The notes under the pieces were generated by a model. That model ran no database searches and was not told where the DNA came from. It saw only the letters and a list, made by a program, of their open reading frames with translations. Of a stretch of 64,000 nt of DNA, positions 36,995 through 45,346 are shown in pieces. How positions within the stretch are numbered: position 1 is the first letter of the stretch; each line of letters begins with the position of its first letter. Made by a program: the position numbers and the translations under genes. Source of the stretch: Brevundimonas subvibrioides (lineage in GTDB: Bacteria > Pseudomonadota > Alphaproteobacteria > Caulobacterales > Caulobacteraceae); assembly GCF_027271155.1 (NCBI RefSeq), contig NZ_CP114542.1, positions 186,001-250,000 on the forward strand, in the 5' to 3' direction.

Positions 36995-37449
36995 TCGAGG
37001 TCGAGGTCGAGACCGACGCCTGGACCGACGCGATCGACGATGTCGCGGTGGTGGTGGAACGGGCTGCGGCCGCCGCCCTGAACGGCGAGAGCGGCGATGT
37101 GGTCGTGCTGTTGAGCGACGACGCGACCGTTCAGGAGCTGAACGCCCGGTTCCGGGACAGGGACCGCCCGACCAATGTGCTGTCGTTCCCCGCCGCGGCC
37201 ATGCCAGGGCAGGACCCGGTGCCGCTGGGCGACATCGTCCTGGCCTATGGCGTCTGCGCCGCCGAGGCCGCCGCGCAGGGCAAGCGCCTGACCGACCATC
37301 TCACCCATCTGGTGGTGCACGGGCTTCTGCACCTGCTGGGTCGCGACCATGAGGACGAGGCCGAGGCGGAGGCGATGGAGGCCGAGGAGCGGGCGATCCT
37401 TGCCAGGCTGGGGGTCGCGGACCCATACACGTTGCCGCATGACGCCTGA
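36991..37449 (+). CDS. ybeY: endoribonuclease YbeY
   Basis: 152 residues from a TTG at 36991 (TTGA overlap with the phoH stop). A metal-dependent RNase needed for 16S rRNA 3' maturation. The zinc motif H-x3-H-x5-H is HLVVHGLLHLLGRDH, and RPTNVLSFPA is the family segment upstream. Sits between phoH and lnt, overlapping the latter by 11 bases. Confidence 0.92.
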   Translation: MIEVEVETDAWTDAIDDVAVVVERAAAAALNGESGDVVVLLSDDATVQELNARFRDRDRPTNVLSFPAAAMPGQDPVPLGDIVLAYGVCAAEAAAQGKRLTDHLTHLVVHGLLHLLGRDHEDEAEAEAMEAEERAILARLGVADPYTLPHDA

Positions 37450-39022
37450 TCCGAAAGCCCTGCCGAGCCTGACCCCGGACGGACGATTCGTCCGGATCGG
37501 ACTGGCCCTGCTGGCCGGCGTGCTGGCGGCCGTGGCGCATCCGCCGTTCGGCGTCCTGCCGGGACTGCTGGGCTATCCGCTGTTGATGCTGCTGGCCGAA
37601 CGGTCGACGTCCATGCGCGGGGCCTTTTGGGTCGGCTGGCTGGCGGGGTTCGGCTATTTCGGGGTCGGTTGCTGGTGGGTGGCCGAGGCCTTCCTGGTCG
37701 ATCCGGCCCAGGCCTGGATGGCCCCCTTCGCCGCCAGCCTGCTGCCGGCCGGTATCGGACTGTTCTGGGGCGGGGCGACGGCGCTTTACCGTCGATTCGC
37801 GCCATCGGGCGTGGGGCGGGTGCTGGTGTTCGCCGCCCTGTTCGGCCTGTTCGAATGGCTGCGCGGCCATGTGCTGACGGGCTTTCCGTGGAACCCGGCC
37901 GGGGCCAGCTGGGCGGCGGGGTCGGCCGGATCGCAGTTCGCCTCGGTCGTCGGGGTCTATGGACTGGGCGTCGTGACGGTGGCGGCGGTGTCTGCGTTCG
38001 GTCTGGCGGTCGGCAACGGACGACCCAAGTCGCGCCTGGGCGGTGCGGCCGGAGGGGCGGTCGTGCTGATGGCCCTGATCGTCTTTGGGGCCGGACGACT
38101 TCAGGGCGCGGCGGTCCAGCCGGGCACGACCCTGGTCCGCATCGTCCAGGCCGATGTGCAGCAGGAGTCCAAATGGACGCCCGACGCCTATCGCTCGATC
38201 GTCGAGCGCTACGTCAACCTGACGAGGCGGGCGGCTGCGCGACAGCCCGATATCGTCGTCTGGCCGGAGGGTGCCCTGCCCGCCAGCTTCAACGACGTCT
38301 TCGGCCCCGGGTCCCCGGACGGAGCCGCGATCGCCCGGGCCCTGCAGCCCGGACAGACGCTGATGGCGGGATTTGCGCGCGGCGAGGCGGGACCGGCCGG
38401 CCGTGCCCGCTACTACAACAGCCTGTTCGCGCTGGAGGATGTCGGGGCGGACGGCCTGCGGGTCGCGGCGGTCTACGACAAATACAGGCTGGTGCCGTTC
38501 GGCGAGTTCCTGCCGCTGGGCGATCTGATGGGGGCGCTGGGCGTCCGCAGTCTGGTCCATATGCCGGCGGACTTCAGCCCCGGCCCCCGGCCGGCCCCGA
38601 TCACCCTGCCGAACGGCGACAGGGTCCAGCCCCTGATCTGCTACGAGAGCCTGTATCCCGGCTTCACGCCCGGCGGGGCCGGGCGCCCGCAGTGGATCGC
38701 CAATGTCTCGAACGACGCCTGGTTCGGGGCCACGTCCGGCCCGATCCAGCACCTGAACCTGGCCAGCTATCGCGCCATCGAGACGGGCCTGCCGGTGGTG
38801 CGCGCCACCCCGACCGGCGTGTCGGCGATGATCGACCCCTGGGGGCGGGTGGTCGAGGGCCAGCGGCTGGACCCCGGCGAAAGCGGGGTGATCGACGCCG
38901 TTCTGCCGCTGGCCACGGGAGAGACGCCCTATGGCCGCCTTGGAGACCTGCTGTTCTGGCTGATGGTGGTCGGCGGGCTTGTCCCGCTGGCGGTCCCGCT
39001 TCTGCGCCGGCGGGCACACTGA
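37439..39022 (+). CDS. lnt: apolipoprotein N-acyltransferase
   Basis: 527 residues. It adds the third acyl chain to lipoproteins in the inner membrane. The first about 210 residues contain six to seven hydrophobic helices (LALLAGVLAAVAHPPFGVLPG, with FPWNPAGASW between), followed by a nitrilase domain with the catalytic glutamate in VWPEGALPAS, lysine in YDKYRLVPFGEFLPL and cysteine in QPLICYESLYPG. I start at the ATG at 37439, which overlaps ybeY. A last membrane helix ends the protein. Confidence 0.92.
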   Translation: MTPDPKALPSLTPDGRFVRIGLALLAGVLAAVAHPPFGVLPGLLGYPLLMLLAERSTSMRGAFWVGWLAGFGYFGVGCWWVAEAFLVDPAQAWMAPFAASLLPAGIGLFWGGATALYRRFAPSGVGRVLVFAALFGLFEWLRGHVLTGFPWNPAGASWAAGSAGSQFASVVGVYGLGVVTVAAVSAFGLAVGNGRPKSRLGGAAGGAVVLMALIVFGAGRLQGAAVQPGTTLVRIVQADVQQESKWTPDAYRSIVERYVNLTRRAAARQPDIVVWPEGALPASFNDVFGPGSPDGAAIARALQPGQTLMAGFARGEAGPAGRARYYNSLFALEDVGADGLRVAAVYDKYRLVPFGEFLPLGDLMGALGVRSLVHMPADFSPGPRPAPITLPNGDRVQPLICYESLYPGFTPGGAGRPQWIANVSNDAWFGATSGPIQHLNLASYRAIETGLPVVRATPTGVSAMIDPWGRVVEGQRLDPGESGVIDAVLPLATGETPYGRLGDLLFWLMVVGGLVPLAVPLLRRRAH

Positions 39023-39119
39023 GCGGTGAGGACGACAAAGGCCGGGTTCGCCCCGGACGCGCGGGCCGCAGACGGCCGGGACCGTCGTCAAGGCCTTGAG
39101 AACAAAGGCGTGCCGCCCC

Positions 39120-39136
39120 GGAATTGGGCCAATTCC
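39120..39136. promoter_or_regulatory. 17-base palindrome upstream of the XRE regulator gene
   Basis: GGAATTGG-G-CCAATTCC is a perfect inverted repeat with eight-base arms. It lies about 98 bases before the regulator start, in the gap after lnt, the place of a promoter, and could be its own operator. AT-rich sequence with imperfect symmetry (about 39148-39170) follows. Confidence 0.45.
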
Positions 39137-39233
39137 GGCCGTGGAATCTCAATTTCTCAGAATTTAAATGACAGTCCCGGGATACGAGCGCATTGGGACC
39201 GGCACAATCAACCGAGGCGAAGACAGTCGAAAG

Positions 39234-39647
39234 ATGGCTAGAGGTGTCGGCGAGGACGGTCCCCATCCCGTGGACCGTCATGTGGGCAGGCGGGTCTGCG
39301 AGAAGCGCATCAGTCTGGGATACAACCAGAGCGATCTTGGGCGCGCGCTGGGTCTGACCTTTCAGCAAATCCAGAAATACGAGAAGGGCGCCAACCGTAT
39401 CTCGGCGTCCAAGCTCTGGGACATCGCGCGCTTCTTCAAGGTCGATGTGGCCTACTTCTTTCAGGGCCTGAACGCCGGACAGCCGGGCATGGCCGAGGGC
39501 GACGCGCAGGCCTTCGACCATGAGTTCCCCTCGACCCGCTACACGATCGAGATTTCCCGCCTCGCGCCGCAGCTGTCCAGTCGTCAGCAGAAGCTGGCCC
39601 TGGACATGATCCGCGAGATGTCGGGCAAAACCGACCCGGACGCCTGA
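39234..39647 (+). CDS. XRE-family DNA-binding regulator
   Basis: 137 residues from the ATG at 39234. The helix-turn-helix (about 15-70) reads VGRRVCEKRISLGYNQSDLG, RALGLTFQQIQKYEKGANRI and SASKLWDIARFFKVDVAYFF. The C-terminal about 60 residues are a small dimerisation-like part. This type of single-domain regulator in Alphaproteobacteria lies near lnt or metK in several genomes. Targets are unknown. Confidence 0.88.
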   Translation: MARGVGEDGPHPVDRHVGRRVCEKRISLGYNQSDLGRALGLTFQQIQKYEKGANRISASKLWDIARFFKVDVAYFFQGLNAGQPGMAEGDAQAFDHEFPSTRYTIEISRLAPQLSSRQQKLALDMIREMSGKTDPDA

Positions 39648-39733
39648 CGCGTTACCGCGCGACCCGCGGTTTCTCCCGGCTCAAGCCCCGTGACCGTTCA
39701 GCCTGACGACGTTGGCGTCGTCAGGCCAAGGCT

Positions 39734-40258
39734 TCAGTTCGTGGACCGCCGCTGACCGAAGGTCGGTGCCGCCGCCTTCTGCTCGGCCCAGTAGGCGGGG
39801 CCGTTATCGGGCTTGAACATGGTCCGGGGCGATCCGTTCCTTGCGACCACCGCGAAGGTGTTGGTCGAGGCCTGATACATCAGGGTGTCGCCATTGGGCC
39901 GGGACACCGTCTCGACGTCCGACGGTGGACGGCGGGTGAAGGCGGTCACCCTGGCCAGAAAGTCTTCGGCCGACGTCGCGCCGAAGTCACTGCCGTTGCG
40001 CTCATACAGGCGCTGGATCTTGGCATCGACCGTCTCTCGTCGACTGGCGGTCAGGGCGGCCCTTTCGCCCGAACCTTCGGCCGTCGCGACCCCGGCCGGG
40101 GTATCGCCGGTTGCGGTGGTCGGCTTTGCCTCGGTCACGTCCGCCGTCCGGTCCCGCGTCTCGACCGCCGATGCGCCGTTCCCGCATGCCGCCAGACCGA
40201 GCAGGGCCAGGCTGGCCATGGCAACGCCCGCCGCCGTTCCGTGGATCCTGAGTCTCAT
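39734..40258 (-). CDS. lipoprotein with a C-terminal domain resembling those of secreted toxin-type proteins
   Basis: 174 residues. The N-terminus is a lipoprotein signal (LALLGLAACGN, lipidated C25). A threonine/alanine-rich linker follows to about 75. The C-terminal about 90 residues, with EDFLARVTAFTRRPP, GDTLMYQASTNTFAVVARNG and FKPDNGPAYWAEQK, recall a small domain seen at the end of polymorphic-toxin and filamentous-haemagglutinin-like proteins. The resemblance is from memory of the TNTFAV...FKP...YWxxQ pattern and is not proof of a toxin. No immunity gene is visible. Confidence 0.6.
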   Translation of the reverse strand: MRLRIHGTAAGVAMASLALLGLAACGNGASAVETRDRTADVTEAKPTTATGDTPAGVATAEGSGERAALTASRRETVDAKIQRLYERNGSDFGATSAEDFLARVTAFTRRPPSDVETVSRPNGDTLMYQASTNTFAVVARNGSPRTMFKPDNGPAYWAEQKAAAPTFGQRRSTN

Positions 40259-40368
40259 TCAACCCTCCATCAAAAACGCAGCCCAAAGTTAGCCACAGGT
40301 TGTATGGATCTTGCAATTCTCTTTTTTCGCTTCTCGACGGGATGGGCCGGTGCCGCTAGACCCGGCCC

Positions 40369-41607
40369 ATGTCCAGCCTGGCCCTGACCGACCGGAAAAT
40401 CCTGCTGATCGTCGGCGGCGGCATCGCGGCCTACAAGGCGCTGGAACTGGTGCGGCTGCTGAAGAAGGCCGGGACCGAGGTCCGGGCGATCCTGACCGAA
40501 AGCGGCGCGGCCTTCGTCACCCCCCTGTCGCTGGCGGCCCTGACCGGCCATCCGGTGCGGATGGGCCTGTTCCTGCCGGACGACGAGACGGCCATGGGCC
40601 ATATCGAGCTGTCGCGCTGGGCCGATCTGGTGGTCGTGGCCCCGGCGACGGCGGGGCTGATCGGCAAGGCCGCGAACGGCCTGGCCGACGATCTGGCCTC
40701 CACGACCCTGCTGGCCACCGACAAGCGGGTGCTGCTGGCGCCGGCCATGAATGTGCGGATGTGGCTGCACCCGGCGGTGCAGGCCAATGTGGAGCGGCTG
40801 AAGGGCTTTTCGGGCTTTCACGGCATGGACATCGTGGGACCGGACGACGGCGAGATGGCCTGCGGAGAGTTCGGGCCGGGGCGGATGGCGGAACCGGCCG
40901 CGATCCTGGCCGCCGTGGACCGTCTGCTGGCCGGGCCCGATGGGCGCGCCCTGACCGGACGGCGCGCCGTGGTGACGGCCGGGCCGACCTTCGAGCCGAT
41001 CGACCCGGTGCGGGGGCTGACCAATCGGTCCAGCGGCAAGCAGGGCTATGCGATCGCGGCGGCTCTGGCCGCGCGGGGTGCGGCGGTGACGCTGGTCTCG
41101 GGGCCCACGGGCCTGGCCGCGCCGGTGGGCGTGACACGGGTCGATGTCGAGACGGCGATGCAGATGCAGGCCGCCACCACCGCCGCCCTTCCGGCCGATA
41201 TCGCGGTGCTGAGCGCCGCGGTCGCGGACTGGCGGGTGGACACGGTGGCGGGCGGCAAGATCAAGAAGGCCCCGGGCGGCCCGCCGACGCTGAGCCTGAT
41301 CGAGAATCCCGACATCCTGGCGGGCCTGGCCAGGCCGGGGCCGATGCGGCCGCCGCTGGTCATCGGCTTCGCGGCAGAGACGGCCGACCTGGAGGTCAAC
41401 GCCCGATCCAAGCTGTCCCGCAAGGGCTGCGACTGGATCGTCGGCAACGATGTGTCCGGCGACGTGTTCGGGGCCGAGGGCAATACGGTGCTGCTGGTCA
41501 CACAACAGGGCGCCGAGGCCTGGCCGCGCCTGTCCAAGGTGGAGGTCGCCGCGCGCCTGGCCGACCGGATCGCCGACCATTTCGCATCGCCGACCCGGAG
41601 CCGCTGA
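40369..41607 (+). CDS. coaBC: bifunctional phosphopantothenoylcysteine decarboxylase/synthase
   Basis: 412 residues. The two enzyme activities of coenzyme A synthesis. The N-terminal CoaC flavoprotein part has [18 protein letters not shown] and [15 protein letters not shown] (the P-A-M-N-x2-M-W motif). The CoaB part starts near 190 with [20 protein letters not shown] and [14 protein letters not shown], and ends with ENPDILAGL and [20 protein letters not shown]. Followed by dut one base after its stop. Confidence 0.93.
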   Translation: MSSLALTDRKILLIVGGGIAAYKALELVRLLKKAGTEVRAILTESGAAFVTPLSLAALTGHPVRMGLFLPDDETAMGHIELSRWADLVVVAPATAGLIGKAANGLADDLASTTLLATDKRVLLAPAMNVRMWLHPAVQANVERLKGFSGFHGMDIVGPDDGEMACGEFGPGRMAEPAAILAAVDRLLAGPDGRALTGRRAVVTAGPTFEPIDPVRGLTNRSSGKQGYAIAAALAARGAAVTLVSGPTGLAAPVGVTRVDVETAMQMQAATTAALPADIAVLSAAVADWRVDTVAGGKIKKAPGGPPTLSLIENPDILAGLARPGPMRPPLVIGFAAETADLEVNARSKLSRKGCDWIVGNDVSGDVFGAEGNTVLLVTQQGAEAWPRLSKVEVAARLADRIADHFASPTRSR

Positions 41608-41608
41608 C

Positions 41609-42058
41609 GTGACCACCCTTCGCATCCTGCGCCTGCCCCATGCCGAAGGTCTGGCCCTGCCCGCCTATGAGACGGGCGGATCGGCCGGCATGGACCTGAG
41701 GGCTGCCGTGCCGGAGGACGCGCCCATCATTCTCGAACCGGGCGCGCGGGCCCTGGTGCCCACGGGCCTGAAGATCGCGCTGGACCCGGGCTGGGAGGCG
41801 CAGATCCGGCCGCGCTCCGGCCTGGCGCTCAAGCATGGCATCAGCGCGCCCAACACGCCGGGGACGATCGACAGCGACTATCGCGGCGAGGTCGGGGTCA
41901 TACTGATCAACCTGGGGCAGGCGCCGTTCGTGGTCCGGCGCGGCGAGCGGATCGCCCAGATGGTCATTGCCGCGGTGGCCCAGGCGACCGTCGTCGAGGT
42001 GGAGACGCTGGACGACACGGCGCGCGGCACGGGCGGCTTCGGCTCCACCGGACGCTGA
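41609..42058 (+). CDS. dut: dUTP diphosphatase
   Basis: 149 residues from a GTG at 41609, directly after coaBC. Cleaves dUTP to dUMP, which keeps uracil out of DNA. The five trimeric dUTPase motifs are there: [44 protein letters not shown] and GTGGFGSTG. The coaBC-dut arrangement is common. Confidence 0.93.
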   Translation: MTTLRILRLPHAEGLALPAYETGGSAGMDLRAAVPEDAPIILEPGARALVPTGLKIALDPGWEAQIRPRSGLALKHGISAPNTPGTIDSDYRGEVGVILINLGQAPFVVRRGERIAQMVIAAVAQATVVEVETLDDTARGTGGFGSTGR

Positions 42059-42067
42059 TTCGGAAAG

Positions 42068-42100
42068 AAGGGGCGGGCCGGTCGGCTGGCCCCTTTCCCT
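42068..42100 (+). terminator. terminator after dut
   Basis: AAGGGGC (42068-42074) pairs with GCCCCTT (42089-42095) around a nested GGCC stem and is followed by TCCCTTT. It ends the coaBC-dut transcript. Confidence 0.6.
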
Positions 42101-42162
42101 TTGGGGCGGAGGGGGCTATACGGCCCTCCACATCGTTAGACCGGCGTCCAACGGCGTCGTTC

Positions 42163-42200
42163 AAAGCGGCGGCCGTCGGGGCCGACCGCTTTTATTTTTG
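42163..42200 (+). terminator. hairpin with T run just before rimP
   Basis: AAAGCGG (42163-42169) pairs with CCGCTTT (42186-42192) and is followed by TATTTTTG, a good intrinsic-terminator shape. It lies only 15 bases upstream of the rimP start, so it may attenuate the rimP-nusA operon rather than end an upstream one. Confidence 0.55.
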
Positions 42201-42214
42201 CCCGAAACGAACCC

Positions 42215-42805
42215 TTGCGCGCCAGAACCGTCGAAGACCGCGAGATTCTTGAGCTGATCGATCCCGTGGCGGAGTCGATCGGTCTCTCGATCGTGCGCGT
42301 GCGGCTGATGGGCGGGACGCTGCGGCGCCGGCTGCAGGTCATGGCCGAGCGTCCCAGCGACAACGACATCGACGTCGGCGAATGCGCGCGGCTGAGCCGG
42401 GCCATGTCCGAAGTGCTCGATGCGGCCGACCCGATCGCGGGCGAATATCTGCTGGAAGTCTCCTCGCCGGGCATCGACCGGCCCCTGACGCGGCTGAAGG
42501 ACTTCGACCTGTTCGAGGGGCTGGAGGCGCGGCTGGAGAGCGACCGGATGATCGAGGGGCGCAAGCGCTTCAAGGGCATCCTGGCCGGCACGGACGGCGA
42601 CAGCATCGCCATCGACCTCGACGGCGAGGACGATACCGCCCTGATCCCCTTCGACTGGCTGGTGGACGCCAAGCTGGTCATGAACGATGCCCTGTTGAAG
42701 CGCGGGGCCGCGATCCGCGCCGCACGGGGCGAACCCGAAGACGACGGCCTGCCGGAAGGCGGGCCCGATGACACCCACGCAAAGACTTCTGAGGACGACG
42801 CCTGA
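42215..42805 (+). CDS. rimP: ribosome maturation factor RimP
   Basis: 196 residues from a TTG at 42215. RimP aids assembly of the 30S subunit. The N-terminal domain includes [20 protein letters not shown] and [39 protein letters not shown] is the signature, and an Sm-like barrel follows; the acidic C-terminal tail ([12 protein letters not shown]) is long. First gene of the nusA operon; its stop shares a base with the ATG of nusA. Confidence 0.92.
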   Translation: MRARTVEDREILELIDPVAESIGLSIVRVRLMGGTLRRRLQVMAERPSDNDIDVGECARLSRAMSEVLDAADPIAGEYLLEVSSPGIDRPLTRLKDFDLFEGLEARLESDRMIEGRKRFKGILAGTDGDSIAIDLDGEDDTALIPFDWLVDAKLVMNDALLKRGAAIRAARGEPEDDGLPEGGPDDTHAKTSEDDA

Positions 42806-44541
42806 TGGCCGTGACCGGTATTTCTGCCAATCGCCTGGAACTGCTCCAGATCGCCAATGCGGTCGCCCAGGAGAAGAACATCGACCGCGAGATCGTGATC
42901 GAGGCCCTGGAAGAGGCGATCCAGAAGGGGGCCAAGTCCCGCTACGGCGCCCATCATGACATCCGCGCCCGGATCGACCCGAAGACCGGCGAGCTGGCCC
43001 TGACCCGTCACGTCACCATCGTCGAGGACGACTGGATGCCGGAAGACGAGCTGGAGGAGTTCAACGACTCGGCCATGGTTCGCCTGACCGACGCCTCCAG
43101 GCGCGATCCGGAAGCCGTGGTCGGCAAGGAGTATGTCGAGGACCTGCCGCCGTTCGAGTTCGGCCGCGTCCAGACCCAGATGGCCCGCCAGGTCATCACC
43201 GGAAAGGTCCGCGAGGCCGAGCGCGCCAACCAGTACGAAGAGTTCAAGGACCGCGTCGGCGAGATCGTCAATGGCACCGTCAAGCGCGTGGAATACGGCA
43301 ACACCATCGTCGACCTGGGCCGGGGCGAGGGCATCATGCGCCGCGACCAGTCGATCCCGCGCGAGGTGTTCAACATCGGCGACCGGATCCGCACCTACAT
43401 CTATGATGTCCGTCCCGAGGCCAAGGGCCCGCAGATCATGCTGTCGCGGGCCCACCCCGGCTTCATGGCCAAGCTGTTCGCCCAGGAAGTGCCCGAGGTC
43501 TATGACGGCGTGATCGAGATTCGCGCCGCCGCCCGCGACGCCGGCTCGCGCGCCAAGATGGCCGTGCTGTCGAACGATTCCTCCATCGATCCCGTCGGCG
43601 CCTGTGTCGGCATGCGCGGTTCGCGGGTCCAGGCGGTCGTCGCCGAACTGCAGGGCGAGAAGATCGACATCATCCAGTGGAACCCCGACGAGCCGACCTT
43701 CATCGTCAACGCCCTGGCCCCCGCCGAAGTCTCCAAGGTCGTGCTGGACGAAGAAGCCGACCGGGTCGAGGTCGTGGTGCCCGACGAGCAGCTGTCGCTG
43801 GCCATCGGCCGTCGCGGCCAGAACGTGCGTCTGGCCTCCCAGCTGACCGGCTGGCAGATCGACATCATCACGGAATCCCAGGACTCCGAGCGTCGCCAGC
43901 GCGAGTTCAGCGAGCGCACCACCCTGTTCCAGGAAGCCCTGGACGTCGATGAGGTCATCGCCCAGCTGCTGGTCACCGAAGGCTTCGCTACGATCGAGGA
44001 TCTGGCCTTCGTCGAGAATTACGAGGTCGCCGAGATCGAAGGCTTCGACGAGGACACGGCCGAGGAGCTGCAGGCCCGCGCCCGCGACTATCTGGAACGC
44101 CAGTCGGCCATCCTCGATGCCCGGCGCACCGAACTGGGCGTCCAGGACGACGTTCTGGCCGTTCCGGGCGTGACCCTGCCGATCGCCGTGGCCCTGGGTG
44201 AGGGCGGCGTGAAGACGGTCGAGGATCTGGCCGACCTGGCCACCGACGAGATCCGCGGCGGCTACGAGATGAAGAACGGCGAACGGGTCAAGCTGCCGGG
44301 CGTTCTGGAAAGCTTCAACCTGGCCCAGGAAGACGCGGAAATGCTGATCCTGCAGGCGCGGGTCGCCGCCGGCTGGATCGACGCCTCGGAACTGCCGCAG
44401 CCGCCCGAGCCGGAGTACGAGGACGAAGGCGAGTTCGCCGAAGGGGAATACGACCCCGAGGCCGTCTTCGAAGACGCCGCGCCCGAAGCCACCGCCGATG
44501 ACGCCGGGGTCGCCGACCTCGAGCCGACCCGCGACGCGTGA
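42805..44541 (+). CDS. nusA: transcription termination/antitermination factor NusA
   Basis: 578 residues. NusA binds RNA polymerase and RNA and controls pausing. In order: N-terminal domain (to about 130), S1 domain ([20 protein letters not shown]), two KH domains ([18 protein letters not shown] and [18 protein letters not shown]), then helix-hairpin-helix/AR repeats ([20 protein letters not shown] and later) and an acidic tail. A complete alphaproteobacterial form. Confidence 0.95.
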   Translation: MAVTGISANRLELLQIANAVAQEKNIDREIVIEALEEAIQKGAKSRYGAHHDIRARIDPKTGELALTRHVTIVEDDWMPEDELEEFNDSAMVRLTDASRRDPEAVVGKEYVEDLPPFEFGRVQTQMARQVITGKVREAERANQYEEFKDRVGEIVNGTVKRVEYGNTIVDLGRGEGIMRRDQSIPREVFNIGDRIRTYIYDVRPEAKGPQIMLSRAHPGFMAKLFAQEVPEVYDGVIEIRAAARDAGSRAKMAVLSNDSSIDPVGACVGMRGSRVQAVVAELQGEKIDIIQWNPDEPTFIVNALAPAEVSKVVLDEEADRVEVVVPDEQLSLAIGRRGQNVRLASQLTGWQIDIITESQDSERRQREFSERTTLFQEALDVDEVIAQLLVTEGFATIEDLAFVENYEVAEIEGFDEDTAEELQARARDYLERQSAILDARRTELGVQDDVLAVPGVTLPIAVALGEGGVKTVEDLADLATDEIRGGYEMKNGERVKLPGVLESFNLAQEDAEMLILQARVAAGWIDASELPQPPEPEYEDEGEFAEGEYDPEAVFEDAAPEATADDAGVADLEPTRDA

Positions 44542-44556
44542 TGCGGTGCCCTGTCC

Positions 44557-45237
44557 ATGAGCCTGCGCGACGCGACGATCGATAGAGAGCGCCGGGACCT
44601 GGTGACCCACCAGGCCATGGATGAATCTCGACTGATCCGTTTCATCGCCGGCCCGGACGGGGCCGTCGCACCCGACCTGGGGCGCAAGCTGCCCGGCCGG
44701 GGCATGTGGGTGGAGGCGTCGCGCGCCTCCGTCGACACCGCGGTGAAGAAGAACCTGTTCTCGCGGTCGGCCAAGGCACCGCTGCGGCCTGCCGCCGACC
44801 TGTCGGACACGGTCGAAAGCCTGTTGGTGCGCCGCTGTCTGGACCAGCTGGGCCTTGCCCGACGCGAGGGCGTGCTTATCTCCGGGTTCGAGAAATCGGC
44901 CGCGACGATCCGGTCGGGCAAGGCCGCCTGGCTGATCGAGGCCAGCGACGGCGCGTCGGATGGACGCGGAAAGCTGCTGGCCCTGGCCCGGCATCAGGCG
45001 ACCCGGGTCTGCGGTCTTTTCAGCGCGGACGATTTGAGTTTGGCCCTCGGGCTGGAAAATGCGATACACACCGTCCTGCTGCCTGGCGGCAGAGCCGATC
45101 GCTGGACCCTGGAGGTCGAACGACTGGCGGGATTTCGATCGCTTCGGCCCGCGGCCTGGGACACGGATCATCCGGGTTCCGCGAACGGGAACGGGTCGGA
45201 CGAAGACCCGAAGGACGAGCCTGAACGGGCAGATTGA
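44557..45237 (+). CDS. YlxR RNA-binding domain joined to an L7Ae-like domain
   Basis: 226 residues. The first about 90 residues form the YlxR domain, with RFIAGPDGAVAPDLGRKLPG and GMWVEASRASVDTAVK, and the second half (LDQLGLARREGVLISGFEK...) an L7Ae/L30e-like domain that binds RNA. The two are separate proteins in Firmicutes and fused in Alphaproteobacteria. The position between nusA and infB is conserved. It starts 15 bases after nusA. Confidence 0.87.
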   Translation: MSLRDATIDRERRDLVTHQAMDESRLIRFIAGPDGAVAPDLGRKLPGRGMWVEASRASVDTAVKKNLFSRSAKAPLRPAADLSDTVESLLVRRCLDQLGLARREGVLISGFEKSAATIRSGKAAWLIEASDGASDGRGKLLALARHQATRVCGLFSADDLSLALGLENAIHTVLLPGGRADRWTLEVERLAGFRSLRPAAWDTDHPGSANGNGSDEDPKDEPERAD

Positions 45238-45346
45238 CGGGCGGGGTCAGGCCTCTTTCGAGAGGCGGACGCCGCACGGCTTTTTGCGTTCCAGAGACGA
45301 TTTTGACGACCCGGCGGACTTCTCCGCCCACGAGTAAAGCGACCGG

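Noticed and set aside
42136..45171. 1011-residue open frame on the minus strand
   Set aside because: It lies opposite nusA and ylxR, has no recognisable domain, and shows biased composition of an antisense frame in high-GC DNA.
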